Assembly (NCBI RefSeq): GCF_020509005.1
Contig: NC_063019.1
Coordinates: 1,054,001 to 1,118,000, forward strand
Source: Fulvia fulva
Lineage: Eukaryota; Ascomycota; Dothideomycetes; Mycosphaerellales; Mycosphaerellaceae
Direction: 5' to 3'
DNA: 64,000 nucleotides
The position numbers and the translations under genes were made by a program. The notes under the pieces were generated by a model, which searched no databases, was not told the DNA's origin, and saw only the letters and a list, made by a program, of their open reading frames with translations. Below, piece after piece: positions 53,324 to 63,710 of the stretch (its first letter is position 1; the number at the start of each line of letters is the position of its first letter).

Positions 53324-54307
53324 TCATTTTCCCCCACTCCCTCCCACACTCGGCTCCCTCCCCTCCTTCAACGGCAAATAGATCTGCTGCCACAGCTCAC
53401 TATTCTCCCCCACCGTATACCCAAGATCCACCTGATGCATCCCCGCCTCCTCCCCGCCCTCCATATGCTCCAATTGACTGATAACATGGTCCAACCCCAA
53501 TGCCTTGCCGACCGCCTGCGTCCCTGTCGCATCCAGGTTCACATGCACGACGTGTACGTGGAAGTGATAGTACGTGGGTTGATAGTGCACATAGAACTTC
53601 AGCATATCGCTCTCCACCCCAGGATAAAGGTCCGTGACTGTCTGCGTAAGGGTAGCGCGAAGATGTCGCAGCCAAGGGACGAGCGACTTCGTCAGATCAC
53701 GGACGGACCAGATATCCCTCCGAATAGGCAGGGCAAGAAGATGCATCGATCCAAGCGTACTGCGATCCCAATTCAGGTCCGGAAGAAGCAGAAAATCATC
53801 CTCCTCCCTCTCCGCCTTCGAGCGGAACAGCACGTTCTCCCGCTCCGCCCTCCCATCCAAAATATTAAAAACCCAATTCAACCTCCCCTCCTCCCGACAC
53901 AGCTGCATATACCGCCTCACAAACCTCTCATAAACCACCCCCGTCTCCACCACAACCCGCATCTGCTGGAACGAATACTTCGCGATGTGCTTCTCGGTAC
54001 AGGGCCATATCAGATTTAACTTCAAATCTGGCGGGGTGGGCTCGTCGATGGTGTTCTCAGCCATGCTGTTGGCCAGGTACCAGCGGTAGATGTCGTTATC
54101 ACCCAAGTTCTTGATATTGGTCATCAAGCGAGAGAAGGACTCAAGGTAGGTGTTGTCTGTTGAGAATGCGCCGCGCTCAGCGAGGAGGAGGGCTGGCGTG
54201 TTGGAGATTGTGCCGAGGAGGATGAGGCGGCGGCCGGCTTGGTCTGTGTTGAGGAGTTTTTGGAATTTGAAGCGGGTTATGAGGGTGTTTGGGGAGGGGT
54301 CTGACAT
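53324..54307 (-). CDS. DCS1: Scavenger mRNA-decapping enzyme DcpS
   Basis: The 327-residue single-exon protein hydrolyses the m7GpppN cap dinucleotide left after 3'-to-5' mRNA decay, releasing m7GMP. The frame is open upstream to 54535, but I start at ATG 54307 (MSDPSPNTLI), the first ATG and the expected length. The N-terminal half is the dimer-swapping domain with LIWPCTEKHIAKYS. The C-terminal half is a HIT domain with the triad HFHVHVVH at about 245-252. An FNILDG...E region lies between. There is no signal peptide, consistent with a cytosolic or nuclear location. A Gly-rich tail ends the protein. Confidence 0.92.
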   Translation of the reverse strand: MSDPSPNTLITRFKFQKLLNTDQAGRRLILLGTISNTPALLLAERGAFSTDNTYLESFSRLMTNIKNLGDNDIYRWYLANSMAENTIDEPTPPDLKLNLIWPCTEKHIAKYSFQQMRVVVETGVVYERFVRRYMQLCREEGRLNWVFNILDGRAERENVLFRSKAEREEDDFLLLPDLNWDRSTLGSMHLLALPIRRDIWSVRDLTKSLVPWLRHLRATLTQTVTDLYPGVESDMLKFYVHYQPTYYHFHVHVVHVNLDATGTQAVGKALGLDHVISQLEHMEGGEEAGMHQVDLGYTVGENSELWQQIYLPLKEGREPSVGGSGGK

Positions 54308-54681
54308 GTTGGGCGAAGGTGTTGAGGTTTGTGTGTGTCGGATCTGATGTTTTGTGGCGAGAAGGAGAAGTGGGATTGATGGAGTGGCAAGAAGTGAGGT
54401 TGAAGCTTGCGATAGTTCTATGCCCGAAGTGGTACTGTAGCGGGCACAGAATTCACAGCGGTCTGAGTTCGGGACATGTGATGCAGCGATCAGAACTTTG
54501 GAACGATGAGATGGTGAGGGAGGCAAGTGCAACAATGAAGGAGCTTTTGATTCTGATTTCGATTTATATCTATCATCAAGTCTATGCCAATGGCACCTCT
54601 ACCCAACAGCATTCCTGCTTCACCCTGGACCTGACTGCCCTTCCCAGACCGACCGATCCAAAGCCGTGTATCCAAGTATCT
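54308..54681. other. Intergenic between two minus-strand genes
   Basis: It should hold the DcpS promoter and the epimerase terminator. An open stretch on the minus strand extends the DcpS frame but starts with no ATG. Confidence 0.5.
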
Positions 54682-55895
54682 CTAATTGTTCTTCTTCAAC
54701 GCATCCAAGAACTTCTGCGGCGGCTGCTGCCTGTACCCCTGCGGGTTGTTCTCCGTCCACCTCCACAGGTCCTCACACGCATCCTCCAGCGTCCTCTTCG
54801 TCTTCCATCCCAGTTCCTTATTCGCTCTCGTAGCATTCGCCGTCAAGTCCAACACATCGCCCGCTCGTCTCGGGGCGACCTCATACGGCAGATCGCGTCC
54901 CACAGCATGGCTGAAAGCCTTGATCATGTCGTACACCGTGCTGCCCTTACCCGTTCCCAAGTTCCAGGCGCGCACACCAGGGTGCTGGGCCCGCAGATGG
55001 TTGAGAGCAATCAAGTGGCCCTCGGCGAGGTCGAGGATGTGGATGTAGTCGCGGATCGCGGTGCCGTCTTTGGAGGCGTAGTCGTCGCCGAAGACGAGGA
55101 GTTTCTCGCGCTTGCCGACCGCGACCTGGGCGAGGAGTGGGAGGAGGTTGTAGGGTACGCCTTGTGGGTCTTCACCCATGACGCCGCTGGGATGGCTGCC
55201 GGCTGGGTTGAAGTATCGGAGGAGAGCTGCGTTGAATTCTTCGCCCTTCTTGCCTGCCTTTTGTGCCTTGACTCTTTCCGCGTTGATGTAGTCTGTGATC
55301 ATTGTCTCGACGGTGAATTTGGTGTTGCCGTATGGGTTGGTTGGGCCGAGAGGGCACTCTTCTGGGATTGGGATCATGTTCTCGAAGCGGGTCGCGTCGC
55401 CGTAGACTGTTGCAGAGCTGGAGAAGACGATGTTTGTGACATTGTGCTTTTGCATGCTCCTCAGCAAGCAGAGCGTTCCGTAGACGTTGACATTGTAGTA
55501 GTCAAGTGGAATCTCGGCAGATTCACCCACCGCCTTGAGAGCTGCGAAGTGGACGACATTGTCGATATCTGGGTGCTTCGCGAAGACTTCGTCAAGCTTC
55601 TTCTCGTCGGTAATGTCGCATTGGTAGTATTCGGGGCGCTTGCCGGAGATGAGCTCGATGCGGTTGAGGACTTCGTCGGAGGAGTTGTAGAGGTTGTCGA
55701 CGATTACGACCTTGTAGTCTGCTTCGAGGAGGGCGAGTGCGGTGAAGGAGCCAATGTAGCCCGTGCCGCTGCGAAGTATTGTTTAGCTGTTGCACCGATA
55801 GGTTTGTGGGAAGCATGTGCCACTGTTTGGGCGGTTCAAGCCAGTGGCTGTGGCACCAAAACATACCCTGTGACGAGGACAGATCCTACAACCAT
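54682..55895 (-). CDS. GAL10: UDP-glucose 4-epimerase
   Basis: Exon 1 is 55895-55867 (29 nt) and exon 2 55768-54682, with a 98-nt intron inside the glycine-rich motif; joined, they read TGGTGYIG at 9-16. The 371-residue protein is an extended short-chain dehydrogenase that interconverts UDP-glucose and UDP-galactose with bound NAD in the Leloir pathway. The catalytic YxxxK is Y156-K160 (NPYGNTK), with the Ser block SSSATVYG near 127. RYFNPAGSHPSG and the LGTGKGSTVYD blocks form the sugar-nucleotide site. It has no C-terminal mutarotase domain, unlike yeast Gal10. It may also supply UDP-galactose for cell-wall galactans. Confidence 0.95.
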
Positions 55896-56743
55896 TGTGC
55901 CGAGTCTTGTTGCGGGTATATGCAGGAGAGGTGTTAATTCGAGGGTCGTGTCACAGCCAAAGGTGCATAGGCACGTGATAGGTGGGCTGTGAATCGTCTA
56001 TGCCCCATGGAGCTCAGGGTTCCTACCGCAAGTCCGCAACTATATGTTTCACAGGGCTGACAGGGACAGTATGACCCCGGCAAGTGGACAGTCGCTGCTT
56101 CGGAAAGTGGTCATCTCCTCCCGGCCCTACACACATTCACTCCATCGATTCGGCACCATCACCACGACCTCAGAGTCCAACAGAATGCGCAAAGGAGTCT
56201 CAATGTGTACTGAGTTGCTTTGCTGTACGGACCGCGGGGCACTGCTGTTGACGACATTGTGCCGAGATAGTTCTAATAGCGGTGAAGGCGAAGCTCACGC
56301 AATCATCCAACACGTGCCTCAAACATCGGCGCTTGATATAATGTCAAACATCGACCTAAGGTGTGCGTGCATCTGCAGACTGCAGGAGCGTCGAGAGCAG
56401 CAGCGATCCACTCTTTCCGCTCAACATTAAACACATCGATCATGAAGCTTGGCACAGGAGGGAGCTCCGCATAGCATGGATGCTGCAAAATGAGCACCGG
56501 CTAATACCACGTATCTCATGATACCTGTTTGCACTTCGGTCTAGTCAGTGCCGAGAATGGTCATCACAACACAGTTTGGATGCAGAGGAGCATGATCTGC
56601 AGGACAGTCATGAAACAGCCAGTAGATGCTGGCGTTGATGAGAGGATAAGAAGCTGACAGTGCAGCTCCTCTCTAAGCAGAACCATCACGCTGTCCTTGG
56701 CTTCCCTCAACCGCAAGACCACAGCTAGAGAAGCGGATCCACC
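55896..56743. other. Divergent intergenic region upstream of the epimerase and GH31 genes
   Basis: No gene supported. The right 150 bases are the probable GH31 promoter and leader. Confidence 0.45.
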
Positions 56744-58927
56744 ATGAGGCTATTGGGAACGCTCGCGACGTCTTGGACGCTCGTGCTATCCCATACTCAG
56801 GCACACCCTGGCTCCCATAAGGCTCATAACGATAACATCACGGTGACTTGGTCGACCGACCCACAGGTCGCTTGCCAGGTTGCACATGGTTCCAACACCG
56901 TCTACAACTCTGCGATTATGGTTGGAGACACCAATGTGACCACGCGACCACTACAGCTGTCGGAACTACATTCGAAAGAGTCAAATATCACCGTTGAAAC
57001 CAAACGCATCAGCGCCAATGTCATCCGGGTACAGGTGGAAGCAAGATCCGGGTACATTGGAGCAGAATTCACACTCACATCCGGGAGCCACACGTACGGC
57101 GTATGGAGCTACCCCTGGAACTCATCGTTGAGCAATGAGGGTGTTCAGTTTCCGCTCGCTGGCATTGGCTTCATCGAAGGCATCAACTGGTGCAATGCAA
57201 GAGCGCCCTTTTTCATGACCAGCGACGGTTACGCAGTGTACATCGACACACTGTCTATGGGATACTTCGACTTCAGCCGTCCAGATATAGCTAGTTTCGT
57301 GTTCAGCACTCGGTCCTTGACATATTACATCATACTGCCTGCGGAAGAGCACGACTACAAGTCGATACTGAAGACTTACGCGGGCCTGAGCAATACTGCA
57401 GAGCTACCTCCAGATTCAGCCTATGGTCCGGTCTTCTGGTCCGACGACTTCGAGCAGGACTTTCATCCGGGTGTCACAAACGCCCAAGAGAACTATTTCG
57501 ATGTCATCGACCACCTTCAAGCGCTGCAGATTCACGCCAGTGGCACTTTCGCAGACCGTCCATACGGCACTGGGAACATGAGTTTTGGGAACTTCGACTT
57601 CGATCCGGTCTACTATCCAAGCCCGAAGGACTTTATTGCGAATTTGACTTCTTCTGGCTTTGACTTCCAGGTATGGGTAGCCAATAGGGCTTTCGTGGAC
57701 ACCAGGCTTTACAATGCTTCCATAGCAAATGGATGGCTCTTTCCTTCCATCAATCCGAACGACATTGCGGGCGTGGCTCTCAATCTGAGCATCCCAGAAG
57801 CGTATGCATACTTCAAGGATCAGCTGTCTGTCTTTCCTGCACTTGGTGTCAAGGGGTTCAAGATTGATCGTGGCGAAGAGGGAGAAATGCCAGAGCATGA
57901 GCAGAATCTCCAGATGACATTGTTCGAGAAACTCTGCCACGAGGTCATGGAAGACCACTGGGGCAATGACTACTACAACTTCGCGAGAAGCATCGTCGAT
58001 CGTGCTCGGTCCACCACAGGTGTGTGGAATGGTGACGCTCATTCCAACTACACCGGGCTGGCTTACAGCGTCACAAGCGGTATTCGAGCTGGACTACTGG
58101 GCTTCTCAAACTGGGGCTCCGACACTGGTGGCTACGTCCGAGATTCTGGCGATCCGGACGAGGAGCTCTGGGCACGGTGGATGTGGTTCAGCGCTTTCTC
58201 GCCGGTATACGAGATTATGGTCGGCACTGGTGCTACTCCGTGGTACCCACCATACAGTCAACAGCTTGTGAACGTTTTGAAGATGACCACGGATCTCCAT
58301 CATGAGTTGCTCCCCTACATCAGATCTTACGCCCACCAAGCTCACGTCAGCGGCTTGCCAATCATCCGCGCTGCATTCCTCGAATCGCCACAGGATCTGC
58401 GGACGTATAACTTGACCGACGAGTACTTCTTTGGCGAAGAATTGCTGATTGCTCCAATTGTGACAAAGGGCGGTCACAGGTCAGTATACTTTCCCAAGGG
58501 GTACACTTACGTCGACTATTTCGATCGAAGGAGCCGATACGTTGGCGGAAGCACTGCTGAGCTGTCCAAGGAACTCTCCACGATTCCCGCTTTTGTGCGT
58601 GCAGGCGCCATCATACCGCGTGGCGATGTCGTACGAGCGAATAATGGGTGGACCACGGACTGGCGTCCGACTTTGACGATCGAGCTGTATCCCTCTGCAA
58701 GCGTGCGGGAGTCCTCGTTCTCGTACTATAATCCAGCTGAGAACGCCAGCGTTGTGATTGACATGGACTATGACACGCAGTCTGGATGCGTCACGGTGAA
58801 GTATGGGTGCCTTAGACATGATGGCAGTCTGGTAGTGGTCGGTAAAGATGAGAATCATGAGGCTACTATAAGCCCGGCAGGTGGGGAGGCAATTTTCTGT
58901 AATGTGGTGAGCCTGTTTGACGATTGA
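56744..58927 (+). CDS. Secreted glycoside hydrolase family 31 enzyme (alpha-xylosidase/alpha-glucosidase type)
   Basis: The 727-residue single-exon protein has an N-terminal signal peptide (about 1-20, MRLLGTLATSWTLVL...AHP) and many N-glycosylation sequons. The GH31 layout is present: an N-terminal beta-sandwich to about 210, a TIM barrel, and a C-terminal beta domain from about 600. The nucleophile candidate is D375 in FKIDRGEE, and the acid/base candidate is D431 in WNGDAHSNY. The segment SNWGSDTGGY is also typical. The barrel pattern is nearer to alpha-xylosidase YicI-like branches than to classic fungal alpha-glucosidases, but the substrate is uncertain. It may attack xyloglucan or alpha-glucosides outside the cell. 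It is next to two other glycosidase genes. Confidence 0.88.
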   Translation: MRLLGTLATSWTLVLSHTQAHPGSHKAHNDNITVTWSTDPQVACQVAHGSNTVYNSAIMVGDTNVTTRPLQLSELHSKESNITVETKRISANVIRVQVEARSGYIGAEFTLTSGSHTYGVWSYPWNSSLSNEGVQFPLAGIGFIEGINWCNARAPFFMTSDGYAVYIDTLSMGYFDFSRPDIASFVFSTRSLTYYIILPAEEHDYKSILKTYAGLSNTAELPPDSAYGPVFWSDDFEQDFHPGVTNAQENYFDVIDHLQALQIHASGTFADRPYGTGNMSFGNFDFDPVYYPSPKDFIANLTSSGFDFQVWVANRAFVDTRLYNASIANGWLFPSINPNDIAGVALNLSIPEAYAYFKDQLSVFPALGVKGFKIDRGEEGEMPEHEQNLQMTLFEKLCHEVMEDHWGNDYYNFARSIVDRARSTTGVWNGDAHSNYTGLAYSVTSGIRAGLLGFSNWGSDTGGYVRDSGDPDEELWARWMWFSAFSPVYEIMVGTGATPWYPPYSQQLVNVLKMTTDLHHELLPYIRSYAHQAHVSGLPIIRAAFLESPQDLRTYNLTDEYFFGEELLIAPIVTKGGHRSVYFPKGYTYVDYFDRRSRYVGGSTAELSKELSTIPAFVRAGAIIPRGDVVRANNGWTTDWRPTLTIELYPSASVRESSFSYYNPAENASVVIDMDYDTQSGCVTVKYGCLRHDGSLVVVGKDENHEATISPAGGEAIFCNVVSLFDD

Positions 58928-59007
58928 GATAAAACTTGGTAGACGTTGCAGCATGTGTATGAGGTTGTTCATCCTATGTATGAAATCACACTAGGCGCAC
59001 ACTTTCG

Positions 59008-61202
59008 TCAGAGCGCCGGCTGAAAGCCTTCTACTTCCACCTTCCACTCGTCGGGAAATTTCGAGCCCATGTCACCATCCCAACCACCTGCTAGGAAAGC
59101 CATCGCCCACAAGAGGCTTGCAGAAGCTGGCATATAAGGCGTCGGTACCCTTGCGCCGCCAATAGGATATCCCGCATCATCGAACTCAAAGCCTGCATCA
59201 AGAAGGAAGTCCACCGATTGATCTACGTGTCCCAGACGTGCCGCGCTCATCGACAGCATTGGAAAGTCCCAGCCGTAGCTGTAGGACAAATTCCATCGGT
59301 GCAAGACATGTTGATACGTGTTTTCCATCACACTGATATTGAACCCTTGCTGTGGCGGCAGCCAGCCGTAAAGTCCAAGCATGCTTGGATGGTCTTCTGT
59401 GTAGGTGCTGTTATTCCACATATCAGGAATGCCTTCGTAGATCACGTATGTGTCATCCGAGACTGGCAGTGGGGCGAGATTGGAATATACTCGTTCCCAG
59501 TGATCAGGGACGGGCTTCGATTGACGCTTCTGCCATTCGATGGCCACGCCTAAGCCGAACCGCCAGTATGCTAGTTCAAAAGCAGCATTGATTGTCATGT
59601 TCGGGTTGGTGTTCTCGCTGACAGGATATATCGGAGGTCCTAGGTCGAAGCGAGAAGTGCTCTGATTCCAGTACGCATAATCGGCCATGAACTCTGCTGT
59701 CTGGAATAGCACGTTGTTCCATTTCTGCAGTGTGGCAACAGTGGGGCTATCCCTCCATTCGTACTCGGCGAAGTGTAAAGCGTGAGGCTGCTGCCAGATC
59801 AACAGGCTGTTAATCTCACCTGCTCTACTGTTAGGAACGCACGATTGACTAGACAGGCTGACATACCAGGCGCACTGCGACCCGACGGATCAAGCATCTT
59901 TCCCCAGCGAGCACCTCTGTAACCTTGTCCACCAGCCCGCTCGATACTGGAGTCCAGAAACCGTTCGTACACTCCAGGCACAGCACGATCGAGGAGCTCT
60001 CGTCGACCCCATCGAGCCCAATGACCAATATTCCATAGAAACATTTCCGCATGGAATTTACCGTACCAGCCGTTGTTGACCAGACCAGACTCTTGGGGAG
60101 GATCGTAGCCTGCAGAGTTCACGGCTAACAAGTATTGCGACAAGATGACTCGTCTTTGTAGCTCATGTGCGGACGTGTTATGCGAACGAGTCAAGTCGAC
60201 GAACGCTCCTTGCTGCCAGAAGCGCTGCCACCATGATTTTGAGGAAGACATCACACCTTGAGTGTCCTTGCTTTGCCAGCCAGTGCTTCCAGCAGACGGG
60301 TTGGTGATGCCTTTTCGATCATCTTCCTGAGCGTGATAGCTCACCGTTAGCGAGACTTTCTCAGCTCCGCGAGGTCGTAGTATGTATCTGTGTTCTTCCG
60401 GGTCCTTGCGGTAAAATATACCAGAAGTCGACCATGCGATGGTAGTGAGGTAGGATGTCATATCATCGTCGTGCCTGATGCAGGCTTGACTTGCTGTCTG
60501 AGATACAATATTGGTCTTGTGGGAGGAGGCAGATGTCCAGTTCCCCACGAAGGGGTCCTCAAACTTGTTCGTGTCCGTCATGTATGGATAGTCAAAGAAC
60601 ACTCCTAATAGCCCTTTGGCGATATGGTTACTTGTAAGCTCGATGGAGACTGTGCTGGAGTCCGGGTCTGCAGCTGTCAAGATCTCTACCCTTTCGTTGT
60701 TCCATTTGAATGATGAAGTGATGATGCCTGTGTAGAGATCCAGTGTTTGAAGCTTCTCAGTCAATCCACTCTCGTTCACAATGACACCTCCAAACCAGAG
60801 GCCAATACGGCCAAAATTGACCCGCTGGGGATTCGATATCATCCATTGACTGATGTCGCTTTCAGCTGGATTTGGCTGATCGTAATTGACAAGTCTCCCG
60901 TGAGTCCACCAGTCCAACCCGGTAAAGTCGGAAGGTGTAGTTTGATTCACAGTGGTTGGCAAGCTTGAGTTATGCCAGCACCATGAAGATAGCGTGTTGA
61001 ATGGCTCGAAAGTCTGAAGTCCAGTGACATCTGCGCCGAAAGCGAAGTTGCCATTCCCGACCTGTAGCGGCGTGCTGTTCGACGATGCGTAACGAATGGG
61101 GTTGTACGACCGGACCACAGCCTCGCGATCGATGTGTGCCGCTGCGATTGCATAGATCCCAAAGCATAGTAGGTAATTTCGGCTTACGGTGCTAGGCATC
61201 AT
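59008..61202 (-). CDS. Secreted six-hairpin ((alpha/alpha)6-barrel) glycosidase-like protein
   Basis: Exon 1 is 61202-59867 and exon 2 59819-59008. The 47-nt intron (GTATGT...CCTAAC...GAGCAG) reads through as SAPGEINSLLIWQQPHAL; total 715 residues. I start at the ATG pair at 61202/61199, which opens a signal peptide (MPSTVSRNYLLCFGIYAIAAAH). An N-terminal beta-sandwich (LQVGNGNFAFGADVTGLQTF) leads to an (alpha/alpha)6 barrel from about 330 (RVILSQYLLAVNSAG, GWYGKFHAEMFLWNIGHW, ending at AFLAGGWDGD). This superfamily includes GH65 and GH95; I cannot place the family or name the catalytic acid. It is transcribed away from the GH43 gene and toward the GH31 gene. Confidence 0.82.
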
Positions 61203-61564
61203 AGGATCCTCATACAGCCGGAGAAAGCCTGGCGGTTGCAGTAACACGCCTCGTATATGATATGCATTGGCTGAGAATAGGCTACAGTCGTCAATGGCAT
61301 GTCCTGTTTTGGGTTGTACTGCGGAGAGGTGTCTCGCTGCTCTTTGTCGCGACCATCCCCGCACTGTACCCCAATTCTACCAAGCTTTGGTTGTCTTTGC
61401 TGCCCTGGTCCAATTCAGCCGCGCTGAACGGCTATAGCAGACTGCCAAGAACGGCTGATGTCTAAGCATCGTCGTACAGAACATACTGTGCGCGGCCGAT
61501 TGTCAGCCACGGCTTCATATGTTGCACTTGCTGCCGTTACTCAGGTCGACTGAAAGTAGAGACT
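61203..61564. promoter_or_regulatory. Shared divergent promoter region of two glycosidase genes
   Basis: These 362 bp separate the six-hairpin glycosidase (minus) and GH43 gene (plus). GGCTGA, fitting the XlnR consensus GGCTRA, occurs at 61269-61274 and 61453-61458. Two sites fit the CreA consensus SYGGRG (GCGGAG at 61321-61326; the complement of CCCCGC at 61357-61362). Such short motifs are expected by chance, so co-regulation is only a suggestion. Confidence 0.3.
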
Positions 61565-63215
61565 ATGGCACTACTGACCAACCCCATCCTTCCTGGCTTC
61601 CATCCAGATCCGAGCTGCATTATCGTGCCAGATTTCAATCACACAGTGTTTTGTGCATCGTCCTCGTTCTCTGTCTTCCCCGGCATACCAATACATGCTT
61701 CGTCGGATCTCGACGAATGGCGCTTGATTTCTAACGCCGTCTCACGACCGTCTCAGCTGCCTGATCTCGCCATCACGAACAAGTCGACATCTGGGATTTG
61801 GGCACCTACGATTCGGTATCATGATGGCGCATTCTTCGTGCTTTCAACGCTCGTATTCGACGATCAGCCGATCACGAACACCTCACGATGGGATAACTTC
61901 ATCCTGACGACCACGAATCCTTTCGACTCAAGTTCTTGGACAGATCCGGTACATTTCGAAGTCGAGGGCTATGATGTTAGCCCTTTCTGGGATGAGGATG
62001 GCTCGTCATATGTGGTGTGGTCGTATCCATGGCAAATCTAGCCCGGCATCAGATTGGCATCACTCGATCTGAGCACCGGCTCAGTCGGTGAATCGAAGAC
62101 GTTGTGGAATGGAACTGGCGGTCTAGCGCCGGAGGGTCCTCATATCTATCGCAAAGATGGCTGGTACTATCTCATGATCGCCGAAGGCGGCACAGGACTC
62201 AATCATGAAGTGACGATCGCCAGATCGAGAAGCTTAGACGGACCGTACATACCGGATCCGGCTAATCCCATCCTCACGCAGGCCAATACGACGTCTTATT
62301 TCCAAACCGTGGGCCATGCAGACGTGTTTCAAGACCAGCATGGACTGTGGTGGGGTGTAGCTCTGGCGACAAGAAGTGGTCCGGAGTATCAAACCTATCC
62401 TATGGGCCGTGAGACCGTTCTGGCGTCCGTGGAGTGGTCCGATGGAGGATGGCCTGTATGGCAGAACGTGACAGGAGCGTTCCGAAGACAACCGTCGGTT
62501 GGGGATCGTGGGCCAGCCCCTGGACAGGGCCCACTCATATCTGCACCCGATCATCTTGATTTTGCGCCTGGGACAGCACTGCCACCGCAGCTCGTGCATT
62601 GGCGGTTGCCCATTTGTCAGAACTACGTAGTTTCTCCGCCAGGACATCCATACACCCTCGAGATCACTGGGTCGAGACTCAATCTGACCGGTCTGGACGG
62701 CAACTACGCTGGTCCACAAGGGCAGACTTTCATCGCTCGTCGTCAGACAGACAGTTTCTTTGTCTTTTCAGTTGATGTTATAGCGAATCTGATCGGCGAG
62801 GAGCACGAAGTCGGAGTGTCGGTCTTGAACTGAAACCCTGCTTCAGGCTCCGAGGCATATCGTATCTGCCACAACTACCGGACATCCTGATGCCTCTGAA
62901 CGAAAGCTGGACGGGCGAGAAGTTGACCATGCAAATTGCTGCACACAACATTAGCCATTATGCCTTTTCTGCGGGTCCAGCCAGCCATCAGCACCTGCTA
63001 CAGACCATTGGCTATGTTCCAGCGTCATATGTGAGCTTTGGATTCACAGGTCAGTGGATATGAAATTTCCCTGTCTCGATCCGTGGTTGCGGAGTGCTGA
63101 CCATCTCATAGGTACGTTGTTAGGAGTATATGCTACAAGCAATGGAGGGGACGGCGAGGTCAGCGCACATGTCAGCGCGTGGACTTATCGTGGTCAAGGG
63201 CAAATCTGGACATGA
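61565..63215 (+). pseudogene. Glycoside hydrolase family 43 gene with nonsense codon and frameshift
   Basis: The coding sequence is recognisable over about 529 codons: exon 1 61565-63049, a 62-nt intron 63050-63111 (GTCAGT...CTGAC...ATAG), exon 2 63112-63215. The five-bladed GH43 propeller is at about 1-320, with the base Asp in GFHPDPS and the acid Glu in APEGPHIY, both intact. A C-terminal beta-sandwich follows. TAG at 62039-62041 sits where QIQPG is expected (CAG to TAG). Near 62828-62829 two extra bases (or one lost) shift the frame; the shifted frame then reads a normal end (PLNESWTGEKL...AWTYRGQGQIW). There is no signal peptide. Its former role was probably a beta-xylosidase or arabinofuranosidase. 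Confidence 0.8.
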
Positions 63216-63710
63216 TCGGACCCAACCTAGGCTCAGGCGCAGAGTCTTTGTCGACTGAATGGAAGTGTGATGGCTTGCTGTCGCGTTGAAGAGGACGGGA
63301 AAACATGTAAAACGCGAGGAAACAGAGGTGGCAGTTTCGAGCAGTGCGGACCCGATTCCGAACCCGAGCGCGGCGAACAAAACAGGATCTCAGCCACTGA
63401 GTGTTAGCAGACATCGACAATGAACGTCTTCTTCATCATGGACAGTTCTGACACCGTCACGATTGCTTGAGAGCTGGGCTCATCTATGAAGCACCTGTTT
63501 CACCCCGCATAGCGAGTTGAAGACCAGTGTTTCCTTCAGACGTGTCGTCCAACACAAAAGACGACACCGGCTTTATGCTGGTCATCTCAGTCAAAACCCC
63601 AAGCGTCAGTGATCTGCTCTCCTCACGAACTGCCCGGAGCTGGACCAACACATCCATCAAGTCGAGCAATAGCAATCGCATCTGCCTTTAGGACTGCAAA
63701 ATGGTCAATC
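63216..63710. other. Convergent intergenic region
   Basis: It lies between the GH43 relic (plus) and the cysteine-rich gene (minus). No coding content supported. Confidence 0.5.

Noticed and set aside
53435..54019. Plus-strand frame of 194 codons
   Set aside because: Antisense shadow of the DcpS HIT domain; Arg/His/Pro-rich with no pattern.
54289..55992. Plus-strand open frame of 567 codons across the epimerase gene
   Set aside because: It starts without ATG and lies exactly antisense to GAL10 and part of DcpS. Its valine-rich, low-complexity translation is what the complement of a strongly codon-biased gene gives.
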